DNA of 64,000 nucleotides from Mesonia aestuariivivens (GTDB lineage Bacteria; Bacteroidota; Bacteroidia; Flavobacteriales; Flavobacteriaceae), in contig NZ_JAHWDF010000002.1 of NCBI RefSeq assembly GCF_019311235.1, positions 62,001-126,000 of the forward strand, in the 5' to 3' direction. Of this stretch, positions 55,533 through 64,000 are shown piece after piece. The notes under the pieces were generated by a model. It ran no database searches and had not been told where the DNA came from. It worked only from the letters and a program-made list of their open reading frames with translations. The translations under genes and the position numbers were made by a program. Each line of letters starts with the position of its first letter. Within the stretch, counting starts at the first letter, position 1.

Positions 55533-55986
55533 TATAAATATTCTACTCAATAAATATTTTGAGGCAGAAACTACGCTAGCCGAAGAAAAAGAACTCGAAG
55601 CCTATTTTTTATCAGGCAATGTAGCTCCAGAATTAGAAGAGTATATTCCGTTATTTAGCTTTTTAGAAAAAGAAAGAACAATCAAAGCCTCGTCAGGCAT
55701 AGAATTTGAAATGCCATTTAAAAAAGAGCGACATACTCGTTATACTTCAAAATATAAATGGTTAAGTGTTGCTGCCAGCGTAGCTGTTATATGCTCTGTA
55801 TTTTGGTTTACACAACAGAATAAAAATTACGCTAATAAAACCGAGCCTGTAAGTTCTGAAATTGCCATGCAAAATACACAAGATTTACTGTTAATGATGA
55901 CAGAAGCAGTAGCTACAAGTAAAGAGCAATTAAACTATTTAAATCAGTTAAATAAGACAAAAGATAAATTAATCAAAAAACAATAA
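55519..55986 (+). CDS. Putative anti-sigma-like membrane protein
   Basis: A 155-residue protein with a cytoplasmic helical N-terminus (NKYFEAETTLAEEKELEAYF, like zinc-less anti-sigma domains), one membrane helix (about 78-95) and a short outer helix. It overlaps the sigma gene by 14 bases. Size, topology and position fit an anti-sigma factor, but no classic family motif is visible. Confidence 0.75.
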   Translation: MELSNINILLNKYFEAETTLAEEKELEAYFLSGNVAPELEEYIPLFSFLEKERTIKASSGIEFEMPFKKERHTRYTSKYKWLSVAASVAVICSVFWFTQQNKNYANKTEPVSSEIAMQNTQDLLLMMTEAVATSKEQLNYLNQLNKTKDKLIKKQ

Positions 55987-55990
55987 CCCC

Positions 55991-56500
55991 ATGAAAAAGT
56001 TAATCATTTTTATTACACTAGCTATATTTCCTTTGTTTATACAAGCACAAAGTTTTAGTAAGTACGCAGATATGAAAGGCGTAAGCTCAATGGTAATGAC
56101 TAGCGAAATGTTTAAGTTATTAGCAGATATAGATTTTGAAAGCGGCGATCCAGAAGTAAAGCGCTACATCAAGCTTATCGAAAATTTAGAAGATATTAAA
56201 ATTTTGACGACAAAAAATGTTTCTATTTCTAGTAAAATGACAGCAGATGTTAATAGTTATTTAACAAGTTCTGTTATGAATAAATTAATGGCTTTTAAAG
56301 ATGAAGGTAAAGAAGTTGTATTTTATACCAAACCTGGTTCTAAAGCAGGTTATGTAAGTCAATTATTCATGTTCATGAAAGGCGAAGAGACGGTTATTAT
56401 GTCTATTACGGGAGATATAGATTTAAGAGAAGTCTCTAGACTAGCTCAAGATTTAGAAGTACCTGGAGCAGAACAATTAAAAAACGTGAACAAAAAATAA
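55991..56500 (+). CDS. DUF4252 secreted protein
   Basis: A 169-residue protein with signal peptide (1-19, FIQAQ). It contains the DUF4252 pattern: FSKYADMKGVSSMVMTSEMF, the middle IENLEDIKIL and a final strand FMKGEETVIMSITGDIDLREV. Role unknown. This family is regularly found behind an ECF sigma and a membrane protein in Flavobacteriaceae, suggesting an envelope-stress function. Confidence 0.88.
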   Translation: MKKLIIFITLAIFPLFIQAQSFSKYADMKGVSSMVMTSEMFKLLADIDFESGDPEVKRYIKLIENLEDIKILTTKNVSISSKMTADVNSYLTSSVMNKLMAFKDEGKEVVFYTKPGSKAGYVSQLFMFMKGEETVIMSITGDIDLREVSRLAQDLEVPGAEQLKNVNKK

Positions 56501-56513
56501 GATTAAATTTGCT

Positions 56514-57125
56514 ATGAAAAATATTAATAAATTATGCTTGCTTTTCACTATTGTTATGTTAGTCGCTTGCAACAAAGAACCTTCGCTTCAAAAATACTAT
56601 GTAGAACACCAAGACGATAATAATTTTGTGATGTTAGATGTACCTTCTAGTTTATTTTTAGGCGATAACTCTAAGCTTTCAGAAGAAGATCAAAAAGTGA
56701 TTCAATCTATTAAGAAAGCTAATGTTTTGGCATTGCCAGTGACTGAAAATAAAACAAAAATTTACCTTAAAGAAAAAAATACCGTAGAGTCTATTCTTAA
56801 TGATGAAAAATATAAGGTACTAATGAGGTTTGGAAGTTCTGGAAGTAACGTGAGAATCATGTATTTAGGCGATAAAGATGCTATAGATGAAATTATTGTG
56901 TATGCAAATGATGAAACTAAAGGTTTTGCGGTAGCTAGATTATTAGGTGATGATATGAACTTCTCTGCTATTATGAATTTAATGAAATCGGCTTCAAAAG
57001 GAGATGTAAATATAAATTTAAACGGACTGGGAGGTTTCTTAAAAGAAATTGATAATAAATCAGAAACAAAAACGATCACAGAAGATAGCCTTAAAATTGA
57101 AGAAGAATCAGATCTAGGAGTTTAA
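56514..57125 (+). CDS. DUF4252 lipoprotein
   Basis: A 203-residue lipoprotein (LVACNKEP, Cys19), second DUF4252 member of the operon, related to the upstream one by NVLALPVTENKTKIYLKEK and the late DDMNFSAIMNLM region. The C-terminus is acidic. Probably exported with its neighbour; function unknown. A strong terminator follows. Confidence 0.85.
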   Translation: MKNINKLCLLFTIVMLVACNKEPSLQKYYVEHQDDNNFVMLDVPSSLFLGDNSKLSEEDQKVIQSIKKANVLALPVTENKTKIYLKEKNTVESILNDEKYKVLMRFGSSGSNVRIMYLGDKDAIDEIIVYANDETKGFAVARLLGDDMNFSAIMNLMKSASKGDVNINLNGLGGFLKEIDNKSETKTITEDSLKIEEESDLGV

Positions 57126-57146
57126 ACTATTTTAATTTAAATGAGT

Positions 57147-57179
57147 AAAAAAAGCGAGTTATTTTAACTCGCTTTTTTT
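57147..57179 (+). terminator. Rho-independent terminator
   Basis: AAAAAAAGCGAGTTA/TAACTCGCTTTTTTT with a 3-base loop, about 20 bases after the sigma operon's last stop. Confidence 0.9.
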
Positions 57180-57247
57180 GTAATCTTAACTCTACTCATT
57201 ATATAAAGAACTTATGTTTTTATTAATTTTATAAAAAACATATACTC

Positions 57248-58870
57248 ATGAAATTTTTTATAAATAAATCAAAGCAAGTTGTAGATGAAGGTTTACAAGG
57301 CTTACTTACCGATCCTAAACTCACTAAACTAGACACTTTTCCAGAAGTAAGAGTTGTGCTTCGTAAAGAAATAGATCCTAACAAAGTTGCTGTCATTTCT
57401 GGTGGTGGTTCTGGTCACGAGCCTGCCCATGCAGGTTTTGTTGGAGAAGGCATGCTTACTGCTGCCGTTTGTGGAGATATTTTTGCTTCGCCCTCTGTAG
57501 ATGCTGTGCTATCGGCTATCGTGGCGACTACCGGAAAAAAAGGCTGCTTGCTCATTATCAAAAACTATACGGGTGATCGCCTTAATTTTGGTCTCGCAGC
57601 AGAACAAGCACGCGAGATGGGGTATAAAGTTGAAACAGTAATTGTTGGTGATGATATTGCACTAGGTAAAGATGTAGAACAACGAGGCTTAGCAGGGACT
57701 TTATTTGTACATAAAACTGCTGGATATTTAGCAGAACAAGGAAAAGACTTAGCAGAAGTTGCTAAAATGGCTAGAAAAGTAGCAACACAAACTTTTTCTA
57801 TAGGTTTATCATTAGAAGAAGGACAGAAATTTCAAAATCCTGAAAGCTCACGTTTATCATCTTCAGAAGCAGAATTGGGTTTGGGTATTCATGGTGAACC
57901 AGGCGTAGAGACCATAGCTATGGATAATGCCGAATGCTTAATGAAAAAGGCACTTCAAAAATTAGAAGAATACCTTCCTTCTAGCAAAGAATCTTACGCA
58001 CTTTTATTAAATAATTTAGGAAGTGTTACTCCAATAGAAATGAATATTTTATTGTATGAATTTCAAAAATCTTCTTTAGCTAAACACGTAAAACTACTAG
58101 TAGGTCCGTCACAAATGATGACTTCATTAAATATGAATGGGTTTTCTATATCTTTATTAGTTTTAGATAACGAAATTAAAAATGCATTAACTGCGACTGC
58201 TGAACCAGCATCTTGGATTATTAAACAATTTGCTGAAATCACTGAGATAAAAAGTCCAGAATTACCAGAAACATTACCTTTCGATTCTTCTAAAAATGAG
58301 CCTGTAGAAAAAGCTTTAAAGATTATTACTGAAGAATTAATAGATTTAGAAAAAGAACTAAACGCTATAGATGAAAAAGTAGGAGATGGAGATGCGGGTT
58401 CTACTTTTGCTACAGGTGCTAAAAAACTTCAAGAAGTACACCAGCAACTTCCTTTTGCTAATTACGCTGAATTATTAATTACCATAGGAAGAATTTTAGC
58501 TCGTGAGACCGGTGGTTCTAGTGGCGTTTTACTTTCTATTATGTTTACCAGAGCAGGAAATGCTTATAAAGAAAGTGAACATTTAGGAAAAGCATTAAAT
58601 GAAGGTTTACAAAAAATGAAAGAATTTGGTGGAGCAGAAGAGGGGCAACGTACTATGATAGATGCTTTACAACCGGCATTTACAATATTAGCTGAAGGCG
58701 GAAGCTTAGAAGAAGCTGCCCAAAAGGCTAGAGAAGGCGCTAACAAAACAAAAGAAATAACGAATACAGATTTTGGAAGATCTTCTTATTTATCTGAAGA
58801 TTCTTTAAAAGATATTCCAGACCCAGGAGCTGAAGCGGTAGCTAAAGTTTTTGAAAAATTAACAAAGTAG
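57248..58870 (+). CDS. Dihydroxyacetone kinase, fused DhaK-DhaL
   Basis: A 540-residue ATP-dependent kinase. DhaK part (1-330): GGGSGHEPAH (52-61) and the substrate-binding His215 in GLGIHGEPGVE. DhaL part (about 350-540): EKVGDGDAGST (Asp380 and Asp382 bind Mg-ATP) and ETGGSSGVLLSIMF. It phosphorylates dihydroxyacetone (or glyceraldehyde) to the triose phosphate in the cytoplasm. A single gene between two terminators; it may process glycerol-type products. Confidence 0.94.
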   Translation: MKFFINKSKQVVDEGLQGLLTDPKLTKLDTFPEVRVVLRKEIDPNKVAVISGGGSGHEPAHAGFVGEGMLTAAVCGDIFASPSVDAVLSAIVATTGKKGCLLIIKNYTGDRLNFGLAAEQAREMGYKVETVIVGDDIALGKDVEQRGLAGTLFVHKTAGYLAEQGKDLAEVAKMARKVATQTFSIGLSLEEGQKFQNPESSRLSSSEAELGLGIHGEPGVETIAMDNAECLMKKALQKLEEYLPSSKESYALLLNNLGSVTPIEMNILLYEFQKSSLAKHVKLLVGPSQMMTSLNMNGFSISLLVLDNEIKNALTATAEPASWIIKQFAEITEIKSPELPETLPFDSSKNEPVEKALKIITEELIDLEKELNAIDEKVGDGDAGSTFATGAKKLQEVHQQLPFANYAELLITIGRILARETGGSSGVLLSIMFTRAGNAYKESEHLGKALNEGLQKMKEFGGAEEGQRTMIDALQPAFTILAEGGSLEEAAQKAREGANKTKEITNTDFGRSSYLSEDSLKDIPDPGAEAVAKVFEKLTK

Positions 58871-58881
58871 TCTCAAAAAAC

Positions 58882-58913
58882 AAACCCCACATCACGGTGG
58901 GGTTTATTTTTTA
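58882..58913 (+). terminator. Rho-independent terminator
   Basis: AAACCCCAC/GTGGGGTTT with a 6-base loop and T-rich tail, 11 bases after the kinase stop. Confidence 0.88.
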
Positions 58914-58933
58914 TAATTTTAAAAAAAGTATGA

Positions 58934-59173
58934 TTAATCTTTATAATCTACTTTTTTCTTTTCAACGTTTCCGTTTTCATCTTTTTTAATTTTAACTTCT
59001 TTCTCGCTGTCTTCCATTTTTATTTTTTCTCCATCGTCGCTAACGTCAATATTTGCGTTTTCTTCCATCTCAACACCTTCAACTTCATTAGTATCTTCGC
59101 TTTTTTCTTCTCTACAAGAGATTAATGATACACTAATGGCGAATGCTAACGTTAAAAATTTTAATCCTTTCAT
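58934..59173 (-). CDS. Small acidic lipoprotein
   Basis: A 79-residue lipoprotein (LISCREEK, Cys20). The mature part is all charged residues (E/D/K), likely disordered, with no recognisable fold. It lies 57 bases after the DUF2807 gene on the same strand. Function unknown. Confidence 0.7.
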   Translation of the reverse strand: MKGLKFLTLAFAISVSLISCREEKSEDTNEVEGVEMEENANIDVSDDGEKIKMEDSEKEVKIKKDENGNVEKKKVDYKD

Positions 59174-59230
59174 TGTAAATTAATTTTTGGTTTAAGCGGT
59201 AAAAGTAATCAATAATATCTTAAAGATTTG

Positions 59231-59962
59231 CTAATCTTCTTCGTGATCTATATTTCCGCCAGAAATACTTTCGTGAATTGAAATTTTTTCAGGATTACCG
59301 TAATAATCTATATTTCCGCCTGAAGAAGCCTTTGCTGTAAGAGAACCTTCGTTATAAATATCTATATTTCCGCCAGAACTAGCTTTTACATCGCATTCTT
59401 TTGTTTTTAATTTTTTGGCTTTTATTCTAGAACCGCTACTAGATTCTCCTTCAAAATAAATAGAAGTTCCTTCTAGTTCGATGCGTGCGCCACTAGAAGC
59501 GTCTACGATTGCTTTTTTTACTTTTAAATTTAATTGAATAGAAGAACCGCTGCTAGCGTCTATCTCTAAATTTTCTTGTTCAAAAGTATCTTTAGCTTCT
59601 ATTGTAGAACCACTAGAAGATTTTACTAAATCTAAATTTTCGGTATAATAAACAGTTAATTGTCTTGTGCCAGATTGAATATTATTTTTACTTCCTAAGG
59701 TTAGTCGCTGTTCACGAATATTATAATCTAACTGTTCAATTAAGTTTTGATTGGCTCTCACTTCAAGTTTATTTTCTTTACCTTTTATTAATTTTACTTT
59801 CCAGCCGCTTTCAGTTTTAATTTCAGTAAAAGTATCGTCAAGTGAAATGTTTTTAGTGACAATTTCTCCTTTTCCTTGTATTCCTGAAATATCAAATTTA
59901 CACGAGACTGCTACTAAAGACAGTATAAGCACTAAATAAATTTTGGTTAGTTTACTTCTCAT
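59231..59962 (-). CDS. DUF2807 (head GIN domain) lipoprotein
   Basis: Start set at ATG 59962 (MRSKLTKIYLVL), which gives a clean lipoprotein leader (VAVSCKFD, Cys20) and 243 residues; the longer frame to 60076 would run into the PspC gene and add a non-leader stretch. The mature part is a beta-helix with repeats of SSGSxI/ASSGGNIDI type (for example SSGSSIQLNL, ASSGARIELEG). The family is named for a putative autotransporter adhesin head. It lies downstream of the PspC gene and probably serves the envelope. Confidence 0.9.
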   Translation of the reverse strand: MRSKLTKIYLVLILSLVAVSCKFDISGIQGKGEIVTKNISLDDTFTEIKTESGWKVKLIKGKENKLEVRANQNLIEQLDYNIREQRLTLGSKNNIQSGTRQLTVYYTENLDLVKSSSGSTIEAKDTFEQENLEIDASSGSSIQLNLKVKKAIVDASSGARIELEGTSIYFEGESSSGSRIKAKKLKTKECDVKASSGGNIDIYNEGSLTAKASSGGNIDYYGNPEKISIHESISGGNIDHEED

Positions 59963-59993
59963 AATGTTATTTTTTAGTGGTTTAAAGTTATTT

Positions 59994-61748
59994 TTATTCT
60001 TCATTTTGAAGAGTTTTTTCAGTTTTATTGATTTGCTGCTGTGTTGATTGGTCTTTGTCTTGATACCAATCATCATCGGTTTTGTAATTAACTTTTTCTT
60101 TCTTTAAAAGCGTTTCATTTTCTTCATCTATATCATCACTATTAAAATCTTCATTTTCTAGTGGGCAAGTGTTGCATAATGTTTCTCTATTGCCAATGGT
60201 TAAAAATTGACCTTCTTGACCTGAACGTAAGATATCTTCATAATAACTCGAATTGTGATGATAAGAATTTGTATTCTCTTCAGCCATAAGTGTACTACCT
60301 ACTGGTAAATATATGGTGATTGTAATTTGTTGATCATTAAACATATTTTCTGCTGGTGTCGTAAAATAACCATCTAATTTAAGCACATGATTTATAAATT
60401 TGCTTTTATAATTTATAGCGCTTGCTCGTTGTCGAGCTACTTGGTGGCTTTTGCCTTCTGCCTGCTTTGTAATTTGTAGTTTACTTATAGAATCACGGGT
60501 AGATTTTATGATTAAACGGATATCTCTGGAATGGATTATTTTTTCTGAATTTTCATTTAGTTTAATTTTCATTCCGCTATCTCTAGAAAGGTCGCTTCCG
60601 TAAAAATGATCATTATTCATACCTAGAAATAATGTATCTTTAGCTGTGATAGGTAAAAGTTCTGTAGTGGTCACTTCTCCTTCAAAAGCACGTTCTGTAG
60701 CTTGTCTTATTCCGAGAAAAGAAATTATAAAAATTGATATTAACCACAATCCTAATAAACCTAATTTTATAGGCGTACCTATTGATCTAAGATTATTTAC
60801 AAGAATTTTTAGACCTAATATAAATAAAAAGAACATAGGTATACCTGCTGCAAAGAAGATAAGTAAACTTGCCAGCCAAATTGGTATTCCAATATTTGCG
60901 AGCTCTACATAATCTATCCACGGAGCATCAAATAAGCCAAAAGTACCAATGCTAAGTAAACTAAAGAGTAAACCTATTAGTGCAGAACCAGAAATGAGTA
61001 CGATAATGACACCTATAAATTTCATTACAATTTTAAGTAAAGTGACAAAAGCATCACCAGCACTTTTAAAGAAGTTATTGGCTCCATTATTTACTTTTTG
61101 ACCATATTTTTGATAGTCTACATCTTTCATTTTTCCCGCAACCGAATCAAAACCTTCTTTTACCTTACGTTCTATATTACTTATGTTTATGGGTTCACCA
61201 CGCATTTCTAATTTTTCTGCCGTGGTTAGTGCTTCTGGCATAATCATCCAAAAAATAATGTAAACGAGTAAAAACGTTCCAGTAGTAATGATAGTAGTGA
61301 TGATAAATAAAATTCTAACCCAAACTGGATCTATACTAAAATAATGACTTAATCCTGAGCTTACTCCTGCCACATAAGAGTTGTCGGTATCACGGTAAAG
61401 TTTTTTATTTTTTTTATCGGTTTTAGAGTTAGTTTTAGTGTGTTCATAAGAATAATTGGTTTCTTCATCTTCAAAAATATCATCATCTACTTTATAATCT
61501 TCAGGTTGTCCCATGATGGCTATCACTTCTTCTACCTGAATTATTCCTATAACTTGCTGATCTGTTTTTCTTTTTTCAGTAAAAAGTTCAGCAATACGTG
61601 CTTCTATATCTTGAATAATTTCTGTTCTTCCTTGAGAGTCTGTAAAAGATTGTTTAATGGCATCGAGGTAATTTTTTAGCTTTAGAAAAGCATCCTCATC
61701 AATATGAAAAAATATGCCGGCTAGGTTTATATTAACTGTCTTATTCAT
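59994..61748 (-). CDS. PspC-domain membrane protein
   Basis: A 584-residue protein: N-terminal cytoplasmic region (1-110, with GIFFHIDEDAFLKLKNYL), PspC domain (about 115-172, KKLYRDTDNSYVAGVSSGLSHYF), several further membrane helices (about 240-350), and a C-terminal domain with acidic end. PspC proteins sense envelope stress. It overlaps the PadR gene by 8 bases. Confidence 0.92.
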   Translation of the reverse strand: MNKTVNINLAGIFFHIDEDAFLKLKNYLDAIKQSFTDSQGRTEIIQDIEARIAELFTEKRKTDQQVIGIIQVEEVIAIMGQPEDYKVDDDIFEDEETNYSYEHTKTNSKTDKKNKKLYRDTDNSYVAGVSSGLSHYFSIDPVWVRILFIITTIITTGTFLLVYIIFWMIMPEALTTAEKLEMRGEPINISNIERKVKEGFDSVAGKMKDVDYQKYGQKVNNGANNFFKSAGDAFVTLLKIVMKFIGVIIVLISGSALIGLLFSLLSIGTFGLFDAPWIDYVELANIGIPIWLASLLIFFAAGIPMFFLFILGLKILVNNLRSIGTPIKLGLLGLWLISIFIISFLGIRQATERAFEGEVTTTELLPITAKDTLFLGMNNDHFYGSDLSRDSGMKIKLNENSEKIIHSRDIRLIIKSTRDSISKLQITKQAEGKSHQVARQRASAINYKSKFINHVLKLDGYFTTPAENMFNDQQITITIYLPVGSTLMAEENTNSYHHNSSYYEDILRSGQEGQFLTIGNRETLCNTCPLENEDFNSDDIDEENETLLKKEKVNYKTDDDWYQDKDQSTQQQINKTEKTLQNEE

Positions 61749-62085
61749 TTGATTGGTTTTTAGTCTTGGTTACAATAGAAACTGCATGATGTAAATTATT
61801 CCACGTATCGGTTAGTTCGGTAAGAAACAACCTTCCGGTGTCTGTAAGTCCGTAATATTTTCTTGGCGGCCCACTGGTAGATTCTTCCCAACGGTAGCTT
61901 AATAAACCTGCGTTTTTTAACCTTGTTAATAAGGGGTAAATGGTACCTTCTACAACCAATAGTTTGGCTTCTTTTAGCGTTTCTAAAATTTCTGCTACAT
62001 AAGCATCGTTTTTATCTAAAATAGATAGAATACAATATTCTAAAACGCCTTTACGCATTTGCGCTTTGGTATTTTCAATTTTCAT
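61741..62085 (-). CDS. PadR-family transcriptional regulator
   Basis: A 114-residue winged-helix protein: KGVLEYCILSILDKNDAYVAEILETL, VVEGTIYPLLTRLKNAGLLS and the wing GPPRKYYGLTDTGRLFL are typical. It overlaps both neighbours (4 and 8 bases), so it is part of the PspC operon and likely represses it. Confidence 0.94.
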   Translation of the reverse strand: MKIENTKAQMRKGVLEYCILSILDKNDAYVAEILETLKEAKLLVVEGTIYPLLTRLKNAGLLSYRWEESTSGPPRKYYGLTDTGRLFLTELTDTWNNLHHAVSIVTKTKNQSNE

Positions 62086-62288
62086 AAGGCATTTATTTTA
62101 TATGCGTTAAACTGTTTGTATTTTGATTGATGATGAATGAGTTTTTTTATTTTTAATCTTTGATTTACCTCATTGAGATGGTCATAACTTACACAGAAAT
62201 TTTTATCATTATTTTTTTTAAAAGAAGATGTTTTTGGAAGTTGATTACATACAAGTAATGCGATTAACAAAGAAAGTAGAATATTCAT
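62082..62288 (-). CDS. Small protein upstream of padR
   Basis: A 68-residue frame with a hydrophobic start (MNILLSLLIALLVCNQLP) that could be a signal peptide or a lipobox (LLVC, Cys14), then a basic tail. Its stop overlaps the PadR ATG (ATGA), which supports real translation. Not recognised. Confidence 0.5.
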   Translation of the reverse strand: MNILLSLLIALLVCNQLPKTSSFKKNNDKNFCVSYDHLNEVNQRLKIKKLIHHQSKYKQFNAYKINAL

Positions 62289-62320
62289 AGATGTTATTTT
62301 TTAGTTGGTTAGGCAATAGT

Positions 62321-62809
62321 TTATTCGATATCTTTTAATTCTTCTGGTGCTAATTTTATAAAATTAATACATAACGGATATTTATATATTTTTCCTTCTC
62401 TTGCTCTAAAGGTTGCGTTAATCACACATAAAATTTCTAATAAGAAAATAGCTAGACCAAGGAAAAGCATAATTGCGATAAAAATTATAAAAGGTGATGT
62501 AAAAAAAGGAGAGTGGTTGTTCATTACAAAATCACCACCAGAAGAAATATAGAATTGATCTATTTGCCCCAGATTAATTCTTAAAATAAGAAATCCAATT
62601 AATGTTATGGTAATTAAAATACTTACATAAAGAAATAAACTGAGCTGAAAATTTAGAGCTCGTTTAGCATGACCGCTCGAAAAAGGCTTCTCTTTATGTA
62701 AAACCCAAATTATTATTGGAATTAGAAAATTACCAAACGGAATAAAGTATTTACTAAAAGCTCCTAAATGAGCTACCGAACTGATTGTTTTTTGATTGAT
62801 AGATTGCAT
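62321..62809 (-). CDS. DUF4870 membrane protein
   Basis: A 162-residue protein with four membrane helices and the DUF4870 motif SGHAKRALNFQLSLFLY near 47-63. Function unknown. First gene of the operon DUF4870, small protein, PadR, PspC, DUF2807. Confidence 0.9.
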   Translation of the reverse strand: MQSINQKTISSVAHLGAFSKYFIPFGNFLIPIIIWVLHKEKPFSSGHAKRALNFQLSLFLYVSILITITLIGFLILRINLGQIDQFYISSGGDFVMNNHSPFFTSPFIIFIAIMLFLGLAIFLLEILCVINATFRAREGKIYKYPLCINFIKLAPEELKDIE

Positions 62810-62828
62810 AGTATACTAATTTCTTATG

Positions 62829-62860
62829 CAAATATATATCTAAAGAAAGGTATTGTGCAA
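62829..62860 (-). promoter_or_regulatory. Promoter of the DUF4870-PadR-PspC operon
   Basis: On the - strand: TTG (62860-62858), 21 bases, TATATTTG (62836-62829, exact TANNTTTG), 19 bases before the ATG at 62809. Confidence 0.5.
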
Positions 62861-63008
62861 TACAAAGTACTAAAATTTAACATTTAGTGTATTTGTTTAT
62901 CGTGTTGAAATTAAGTTTAATAACCTGATAATAGTAGTATTTTTAGGCAATTAGCGGGCAATTAAAATTAATTTGTTAACTTTAAAAACAGTTAAATTTT
63001 TTTAATAA

Positions 63009-63464
63009 ATGAAATTTTCACCCAAGAATATATATCTATTTACGATGCTAAAATTACCTTCAGCATGGATTTGTGGAGTGCGCTTAACTGCAATTTCTTC
63101 AGAGAAATCTATAGTTAAAGTAAAGCATCGATGGATTAATCAAAATCCTTTTCAATCTATCTATTTTGCCGTTCAAGCAATGGCGGCAGAGTTGAGTACG
63201 GGAGCTCTAGTAATGCAATCTATAGAAACTACTCATCAAAATATATCTATGCTCGTCGCAGAAAATAATGCTAGTTTTTCAAAAAAAGCAACAGGACGTA
63301 TCACGTTTAAATGTAAAGATGGTTTACACATAAATACAGCTATAGCAAAAACCATAACGAGTAAAGAAAGTCAAACCTGTTGGATGAAGTCTATTGGTAA
63401 AAATGAAGCAGGAGAAGTAGTGTCTGAATTCAATTTTAAATGGACTTTAAAACTGAAAGTTTAA
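63009..63464 (+). CDS. DUF4442 hotdog-fold protein
   Basis: A 151-residue protein with the DUF4442 hotdog pattern: LPSAWICGVRLTAISSEKSI, RWINQNPFQSIYFAVQAMAAELSTG (helix with the family's conserved NPF and polar residues) and later beta strands. Probably a thioesterase relative, substrate unknown. Single gene. Confidence 0.85.
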   Translation: MKFSPKNIYLFTMLKLPSAWICGVRLTAISSEKSIVKVKHRWINQNPFQSIYFAVQAMAAELSTGALVMQSIETTHQNISMLVAENNASFSKKATGRITFKCKDGLHINTAIAKTITSKESQTCWMKSIGKNEAGEVVSEFNFKWTLKLKV

Positions 63465-63631
63465 TTTAGTAAATGTTTAACAAAAAATGTTTTAAATTGA
63501 AAAAAATGAGAATTTAATAAATATTAAATATTTTATTGCTGAATTTGTATTTTATTTGTAAATTAGTCAATAAAATTAAATAGCTGCTTATAATAGAATT
63601 ATACTTCACTAACTTTAAACTATTCAAATTT

Positions 63632-63826
63632 ATGGCACGAGCGATGTTTGAATACACTAAGGAAATTTTAACTAAAGTAAGTTTTGATGTTTCTCTTTTT
63701 TGCAAAGAAGTAGAAAAAGCAATTACTCGCTTACTCCCTTACGAAATTGAGGAATTAAAAGTCTTTATTGTATTTCTATCTAGGCAAAACCCAAATCTTA
63801 TAACAAGTCTTACGTATTTAAAATAA
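63632..63826 (+). CDS. Conserved small Flavobacteriaceae protein, 64 aa
   Basis: MARAMFEYTKEILTKVSFD starts a small helical protein with LFCKEVEKAITRLLPYEIEE. I recall near-identical small proteins in many Flavobacteriaceae, but no function. The gene has a strong terminator 4 bases after the stop, so it is a complete unit. Confidence 0.8.
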   Translation: MARAMFEYTKEILTKVSFDVSLFCKEVEKAITRLLPYEIEELKVFIVFLSRQNPNLITSLTYLK

Positions 63827-63830
63827 TAGT

Positions 63831-63862
63831 AAAAGTCGCTTTTTTAAAAGCGACTTTTTTTT
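63831..63862. terminator. Bidirectional terminator
   Basis: AAAAGTCGCTTT/AAAGCGACTTTT with a short T/A centre and T run, between the 64-residue gene and the - strand aldo/keto reductase. Confidence 0.88.
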
Positions 63863-64000
63863 ATTTAGAAAAGTGTTCCATAAAATGATCTGGATGTGCA
63901 CCCGTTCTTTCATTTGTATGTAACGCATCAATTTTTTTTATTTCATCTGAAGATAATTGAAAATTAAATACAGCGGCATTTTCTTCAATTCTATTCTTGT
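63861..64000 (-). CDS. Aldo/keto reductase, C-terminal part
   Basis: An open - strand frame runs from the window edge to the TAA at 63863-63861, giving 46 residues: KNRIEENAAVFNFQLSSDEI, then KKIDALHTNERTGAHPDHF and a short tail. This matches the C-terminal end of aldo/keto reductases (NADPH-binding K-x-x-R-I-x-E-N block and the RTGxxPD motif). The rest, with the catalytic Tyr, lies right of the window. Confidence 0.85.
   Translation of the reverse strand, partial: KNRIEENAAVFNFQLSSDEIKKIDALHTNERTGAHPDHFMEHFSK

Noticed and set aside
59963-60076. Longer start for the DUF2807 gene
   Set aside because: It would overlap the PspC gene and place the lipoprotein leader in the middle of the protein.

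Overview
The window is AT-rich chromosomal DNA from a member of the Bacteroidota, almost certainly the family Flavobacteriaceae. The signs are SusC/SusD and other TonB-dependent receptors, many lipoproteins with short lipoboxes, DUF4252, DUF2807 and PspC families, a SatD/DUF3307 pair, promoters of the TANNTTTG type and very weak ribosome binding sites. No rRNA, tRNA, transposase, integrase or CRISPR array was seen. The genus cannot be fixed from the sequence alone. The first gene (TPR protein, + strand) and the last gene (aldo/keto reductase, - strand) run off the window.

Region 1 (1-4.9 kb): the end of a TPR protein, then a TPR sensor kinase and a NarL/LuxR response regulator that form a two-component pair.

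Region 2 (4.9-23.4 kb) is an accessory block of about 18 kb made mainly of unrecognised or repeat-rich proteins. It holds a TssD/Hcp-like tube protein next to a protein with a possible Sm-like fold, a SUKH (SMI1/KNR4) immunity-type protein coupled to a 652-residue helical protein, a WG-repeat lipoprotein, a secreted protein gene broken by one amber codon, an 802-residue leucine-rich-repeat protein, two small proteins, and a 1664-residue DUF5724/DUF4132 (MolR-like) protein. Three lead genes here share a two-part promoter-like motif with nearly fixed spacing. This block is the best candidate for an undescribed system, probably of the conflict or immunity kind, but that is inference.

Region 3 (23.4-38 kb) is nutrient uptake. 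It has a TonB receptor, alpha/beta hydrolase and glycerophosphodiester phosphodiesterase operon, and a SusC, SusD, lipoprotein and di-haem peroxidase operon. Region 4 (37.5-46.8 kb) is housekeeping: a nitroreductase divergent from an HxlR regulator, an acetyltransferase, DUF3307/SatD with a striking three-fold operator, cytochrome bd oxidase (cydAB), DUF423, a thioesterase and RmuC.

Region 5 (46.9-53.4 kb) is a complete vitamin B12 uptake locus: BtuD, BtuC and BtuF on the - strand, diverging from a cobalamin riboswitch, a BtuB-like receptor and a BtuG-like beta-propeller lipoprotein on the + strand. Region 6 (53.5-64 kb) carries an S41 protease, an ECF sigma operon with two DUF4252 proteins, a fused dihydroxyacetone kinase, and the DUF4870, PadR, PspC and DUF2807 operon.

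Scattered between - strand genes are copies of a short structured repeat (about 90-100 bp) with covarying ends and a GNNA-loop hairpin. It has the look of a mobile or RNA-forming intergenic element.
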